Positions 7,239-10,196 of a stretch of DNA of 10,196 nucleotides are shown here, one piece after another. The translations under genes were made by a program, and so were the position numbers. Position 1 is the first letter of the stretch. The number at the start of each line of letters is the position of its first letter. The notes under the pieces are model-generated. The model was not told the origin of the DNA, ran no database searches, and saw nothing but the letters and a program-made list of their open reading frames with translations. This DNA comes from an uncultured Clostridia bacterium (GTDB taxonomy: Bacteria > Bacillota > Clostridia > Oscillospirales > Ruminococcaceae): assembly GCA_947624425.1 (NCBI GenBank), contig CANQKG010000034.1, forward strand, positions 1 through 10,196, given 5' to 3'.

Positions 7239-8870
7239 ATGGCAAAGGACATTATGTTCGGTGAGGAAGCGCGCAAGGCACTCCAGACCGGTATTGATAA
7301 GCTGGCGGACACCGTCAAGATCACCATGGGGCCGAAGGGTCGGAACGTGGTGCTGGATAAAAAGTTCGGCGCACCGCTGATCGCGAACGACGGCGTGACC
7401 ATCGCCAAGGAGATCGAGCTGGAGGATCCGTTTGAGAACATGGGCGCTCAGCTTGTGAAGGAAGTCGCGGTCAAAACCAACGATGCTGCCGGTGACGGCA
7501 CCACCACCGCAACGCTGCTGGCACAGGCGCTGGTGCGCGAGGGCATGAAGAATGTGGCGGCCGGCGCGAATCCGATGGATATCCGCCGCGGCATGGAGAA
7601 GGCAGTGCAGGCTGCGACTGCCGAGATCGTGGCAAACGCCAAGCAGGTGACAGGCTCCGCCGATATTGAGCGGGTCGCCACCGTTTCGTCCGACGATCCG
7701 TTTGTCGGCAAGCTGATTGCCGAGGCAATGGAGAAGGTCACCAAGGACGGCGTGATTACCATTGAGGAATCCAAGACCGCCGAAACATACAGCGACGTCG
7801 TGGAAGGTATGCAGTTCGACCGCGGCTATATCACGCCCTATATGGTCACCGATAACGATAAGATGGAAGCGGTCATCGACGACGCCTATCTGCTGATCAC
7901 CGATAAGAAGATCAGCAATATTCAGGAGATTTTGCCGTTGCTGGAGCAGGTGATGCAGGCAGGCAAGAAGCTGGTGATCGTGGCGGAGGACGTCGAGGGC
8001 GAGGCGCTTGCCACCTTGATCCTCAACAAGATTCGCGGCACCTTTATCTGCGTGGCGGTCAAGGCGCCCGGCTTCGGCGATCGCCGGAAAGAGATGCTGC
8101 AGGATATCGCGGTTCTGACCGGCGGTGAGGTCATCACCGAGGAGCTGGGTCTGGATCTCAAGGAAACCACCATTGCACAGCTTGGACGCGCCAATCAGGT
8201 CATCATTCGGAAAGAGGATACCACCATTGTGGACGGCGCGGGCAGTAAGGACGCGATCGCGGCACGGATCCATCAGATTCGCGCCCAGATCGAAACCACT
8301 ACCTCCGACTTTGACCGTGAGAAGCTCCAGGAACGGCTGGCGAAGCTGTCCGGCGGCGTGGCGGTCATCAAGGTGGGCGCTGCGACTGAGATCGAGATGA
8401 AAGAGAAGAAGCTGCGGATCGAGGACGCGCTGGCGGCAACCAAGGCGGCGGTCGAGGAAGGCATTGTCGCAGGCGGCGGCACCGCGCTGGTCAACGCGAT
8501 CCCGGCAGTGGAGAAGGAAGCGGCGGCGCTGGAGGGCGACGTCCGCACCGGAGCCGAGATCGTGCTCCGCGCACTGACCGAGCCGGTCAAGCAGATCGCG
8601 GCAAACGCCGGTCTGGAGGGCAGCGTGATCGTGGAGCATATCAAGTCCTCCGGCAAAACCGGATACGGCTTTGACGCCTATAAAGAGGAGTATAAGGACA
8701 TGATCGAGGCGGGCATTGTGGATCCGACCAAGGTCACCCGCAGCGCATTGCAAAATGCGGCTTCTGTGGCGGCGATGATCCTCACCACCGAGAGCGTGGT
8801 GGCAGATCAGCCCGAGAAGGAAGCGGCTCCCGCCATGCCGGCAGGCGGCGGAATGGGCGGTATGTATTGA
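7239..8870 (+). CDS. groEL: Chaperonin GroEL
   Basis: GroEL (Hsp60) is the double-ring ATP-driven chaperonin that encloses and folds client proteins together with GroES. The 543 residues are a normal length. The equatorial ATP site is visible as TMGPKGRNV (29-37) and GDGTTTAT (85-92, with the metal-binding aspartate D86), together with the conserved RIEDALAATKAAVEEG aspartate needed for hydrolysis and the VAGGGTAL loop. The apical domain contains EGMQFDRGYITPYMV. The C terminus ends in a short glycine- and methionine-rich tail (AGGGMGGMY), which in this family projects into the chamber. The ribosome site AGGGGG (7222-7227) is about 11 nt upstream. It is co-transcribed with groES and followed by a strong terminator 14 nt after the stop. 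Confidence 0.99.
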   Translation: MAKDIMFGEEARKALQTGIDKLADTVKITMGPKGRNVVLDKKFGAPLIANDGVTIAKEIELEDPFENMGAQLVKEVAVKTNDAAGDGTTTATLLAQALVREGMKNVAAGANPMDIRRGMEKAVQAATAEIVANAKQVTGSADIERVATVSSDDPFVGKLIAEAMEKVTKDGVITIEESKTAETYSDVVEGMQFDRGYITPYMVTDNDKMEAVIDDAYLLITDKKISNIQEILPLLEQVMQAGKKLVIVAEDVEGEALATLILNKIRGTFICVAVKAPGFGDRRKEMLQDIAVLTGGEVITEELGLDLKETTIAQLGRANQVIIRKEDTTIVDGAGSKDAIAARIHQIRAQIETTTSDFDREKLQERLAKLSGGVAVIKVGAATEIEMKEKKLRIEDALAATKAAVEEGIVAGGGTALVNAIPAVEKEAAALEGDVRTGAEIVLRALTEPVKQIAANAGLEGSVIVEHIKSSGKTGYGFDAYKEEYKDMIEAGIVDPTKVTRSALQNAASVAAMILTTESVVADQPEKEAAPAMPAGGGMGGMY

Positions 8871-8884
8871 TCCCGTTTTTAAAG

Positions 8885-8920
8885 AAAACAGCCGATGCTT
8901 TTGCATCGGCTGTTTTGTCT
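8885..8920 (+). terminator. Intrinsic terminator of groESL
   Basis: AAAACAGCCGATGC (8885-8898) pairs perfectly with GCATCGGCTGTTTT (8903-8916) around a TTTT loop, giving a 14-bp stem whose 3' arm ends in a T-run. The symmetric A-run and T-run would also allow it to work on the opposite strand. Confidence 0.92.
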
Positions 8921-8977
8921 GGCACAAAGTATCATAATCACAAGCTTTCTCCTACAATTCTGCCGTCTTTGCCAATG

Positions 8978-8997
8978 CCTCCCTTTGACAAGGGAGG
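8978..8997 (-). repeat. Palindromic intergenic repeat, copy A
   Basis: CCTCCCTT (8978-8985), TGAC, AAGGGAGG (8990-8997): an 8-bp stem, extendable to 9 by G8977/C8998, with a four-base loop. It is the exact reverse complement of copy B at 9135-9154, so on the minus strand it reads as copy B does on the plus strand. It lacks the adjoining GC-rich hairpin found with copy B. Confidence 0.75.
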
Positions 8998-9134
8998 CTC
9001 TGGCGACCAAACAGGTTTTGATAAAAATTTCAGCAAAGTATGCTGACAGAAGATTCACTTATCAAGCTGGCAGAAAATATTATTTGTTTTCACTTATTCC
9101 ATTTCAAACCGCAGTTCTTTCGTTTTTGTCAAAA

Positions 9135-9184
9135 CCTCCCTTGTCAAAGGGAGGGGGACCGCGCTTTGCGCGGTGGAGGGATTC
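9135..9184 (+). repeat. Palindromic intergenic repeat, copy B, with second hairpin
   Basis: CCTCCCTT (9135-9142), GTCA, AAGGGAGG (9147-9154) is followed by a second hairpin, ACCGCGC (9158-9164) TTT GCGCGGT (9168-9174), and then GGAGGGATTC. From memory this two-hairpin arrangement is a common multi-copy intergenic element in gut Clostridia, where it is often mistranslated into short spurious proteins with a PPFDKGGF-like string. I cannot count copies here. Function unknown; a non-autonomous mobile element or an RNA-level hairpin are both possible. Confidence 0.7.
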
Positions 9185-9284
9185 AAAACCCCCTAGCTTC
9201 CTGAAAACAACAATCTCCGGGCAGACGCTCTTTCCCGTTACCAACCCAAGCCGTTTTGTGACGGCGGAAAAATCTTTCTGTTCA

Positions 9285-9313
9285 TAGACTTTCTGTCGGT
9301 TTCGTGCTATAAT
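9285..9313 (+). promoter_or_regulatory. polA promoter, extended -10
   Basis: TAGACT (9285-9290, 4 of 6 to TTGACA), 17-nt spacer, TATAAT (9308-9313) preceded by TGC, giving a TGn extended -10. Predicted start about 9320, so the polA leader is about 26 nt. Confidence 0.75.
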
Positions 9314-9345
9314 AAGTACAGACTTGATCCGGAAAGGGGAATACC

Positions 9346-10196
9346 ATGAAGCTGCTTGCAATCGACGGGAACAGTATGCTCAACCGCGCGTTTTACGGGA
9401 TCCGTCTGCTGACGACCAGATACGGCGTCCATACTAATGCGCTGGTCGGGTTTCTCAATACATTGCTCAAAATGATGCAGGAGGTAAAGCCGGACGGGGT
9501 GGCGGTCGCCTTTGACCGTCCCGAGCCGACCTTCCGGCATCAGATGTATGACGGCTATAAGGGGAACCGAAAGGGTATGCCGGAGGAGCTGGCGGAGCAG
9601 CTTCCGAAGATCAAGGAGCTGCTCACATTGATGGGATATGCCGTGCTGGAGACGCCCGGCTATGAGGCGGACGATATTCTCGGCACACTGGCGCACGCCG
9701 CCGCTCAGCAGGGGAACGACTGCGTGATCGCGACCGGCGATCGGGACGCGCTGCAGCTTGTGAACGAGCGGGTCACCGTCCGTCTGGCGACCAATCGGGA
9801 GGCGGTCTGGTTCACTTTGAAGGCGGTGGAGGAAAGCTACGGTATGCCGCCTTGTCGCCTGATCGAGTTAAAAGGTCTGATGGGGGATTCCTCCGATGCG
9901 ATCCCCGGTGTGCGGGGGATCGGGGAAAAGACGGCAAAGGAGCTTTTGACCCTCTGCCCCGATCTGGAAACACTCTATGCAAAGCTCGATGAGCTTGCGA
10001 TCCGTCCGCGCACCCGCGAGCTTCTGGCGGCGGGACGGGAGGCGGCGTATCTCAGCCGCGATCTGGGGCGGATCCGGTTCGATGCGCCGGTGTCCACCGA
10101 ACTGTCGGACTATCTGCCGAAACCGCCGCAGACATCGGAGCTGTCGGCGATGCTCACAGAGCTTGAGATGTTCGCACTGCTGGAAAAGCTCTCCCT
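9346..10196 (+). CDS. polA: DNA polymerase I, N-terminal 5'-nuclease domain (partial at window edge)
   Basis: The 283 visible codons are the 5'-3' exonuclease (flap endonuclease) domain of DNA polymerase I, which removes RNA primers and displaced flaps in replication and repair. Metal-binding and structural motifs appear in order: LLAIDGNSMLNRAFYG (aspartate at 7), VAFDRPEPTFRHQMYDGYKGNR, GYEADDILGTLA, IATGDRDALQL, and the helix-hairpin-helix KGLMGDSSDAIPGVRGIGEKTA. The end of the window (LTELEMFALLEKLSL) is the linker that in PolA precedes the 3'-5' exonuclease-like and polymerase domains. A stand-alone 5'-nuclease would normally stop near here, so full PolA is the likely but not proven reading. 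The start at 9346 follows AAAGGGGA (9333-9340) by 5 nt. It has its own promoter and is separate from groESL. Confidence 0.92.
   Translation, partial: MKLLAIDGNSMLNRAFYGIRLLTTRYGVHTNALVGFLNTLLKMMQEVKPDGVAVAFDRPEPTFRHQMYDGYKGNRKGMPEELAEQLPKIKELLTLMGYAVLETPGYEADDILGTLAHAAAQQGNDCVIATGDRDALQLVNERVTVRLATNREAVWFTLKAVEESYGMPPCRLIELKGLMGDSSDAIPGVRGIGEKTAKELLTLCPDLETLYAKLDELAIRPRTRELLAAGREAAYLSRDLGRIRFDAPVSTELSDYLPKPPQTSELSAMLTELEMFALLEKLS

Larger units (their letters stand above)
8917..9345. other. Gene-free spacer between groEL and polA
   Basis: No credible gene lies here. It holds, in order: an A+T-rich stretch, a 20-bp palindromic repeat (8978-8997), a further A+T-rich segment of about 135 bp, the same 20-bp unit in inverted orientation (9135-9154) with an adjoining GC-rich hairpin, a small GCCGT/ACGGC dyad at 9250-9265 without a T-run, and the polA promoter near 9285-9313. 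Base composition is visibly more A+T-rich than the flanking genes. The open frames crossing it (for example 8895-9287 plus and 9104-9361 minus) show no protein-like features. Confidence 0.7.

Noticed and set aside
7188..8927. 579-codon open frame on the minus strand opposite groEL and groES
   Set aside because: A long antisense frame is expected opposite a strongly biased GC-rich groEL; the translation is leucine/histidine-rich and unlike any family I know.
8895..9287. 130-codon plus-strand frame in the groEL-polA spacer
   Set aside because: It begins inside the terminator hairpin and translates through palindromic repeats; no ribosome binding site or recognisable protein.
9104..9361. 85-codon minus-strand frame over the polA promoter
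   Set aside because: Its PPFDKGGF-like string is the translation of the intergenic repeat, a known source of spurious gene calls.

Overview
The window looks like chromosome from a Gram-positive Firmicute, most likely a gut-type member of the Clostridia (Oscillospirales or Ruminococcaceae-like). The reasons are the moderately high GC coding sequence, strong AGGAGG-type ribosome binding sites, sigma-A promoters with extended -10 boxes, a perfect CIRCE operator in front of groESL, a complete BceRS-BceAB module, and an intergenic palindromic repeat of a type I recall from gut Clostridia. The taxon is an inference; no rRNA or other marker is present.

Layout. (1) 1-1723, minus strand: the N-terminal 574 codons of carB (carbamoyl-phosphate synthase large subunit), running off the left edge. 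(2) 1724-2140: a gene-free stretch with a strong minus-strand promoter, a long (about 300 nt) structured carB leader, and the divergent promoter of the next operon. No carA lies next to carB. (3) 2141-6718, plus strand: four genes, response regulator, intramembrane-sensing histidine kinase, ABC ATPase and 10-TM permease, i.e. bceR-bceS-bceA-bceB, a peptide-antibiotic sensing and detoxification module. Between bceS and bceA sits a perfect BceR-type operator (TTACA-N4-TGTAA core), a hairpin that looks like an intrinsic terminator, and an extended -10 promoter, packed into about 80 bp. (4) 6837-8916: sigma-A promoter, CIRCE, groES, groEL and a strong intrinsic terminator. (5) 8917-9345: an AT-rich spacer with two copies of a 20-bp palindromic repeat in inverted orientation, then the polA promoter. 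(6) 9346-10196: the 5'-nuclease domain of DNA polymerase I, running off the right edge.

How the genes work together. BceB and BceA would form the transporter that both senses and removes a peptide antibiotic. BceS has almost no extracellular part and would read the transporter's state. Phosphorylated BceR would then switch on bceAB through the operator at 3816-3833. The flanking genes (carB, groESL, polA) are housekeeping functions with their own promoters and are not functionally tied to the module.

I do not see a novel multi-gene system. The parts most worth a second look are non-coding: the carB leader with competing hairpins and a duplicated ribosome-binding-site/start unit, and the compact operator/terminator/promoter region in front of bceA.
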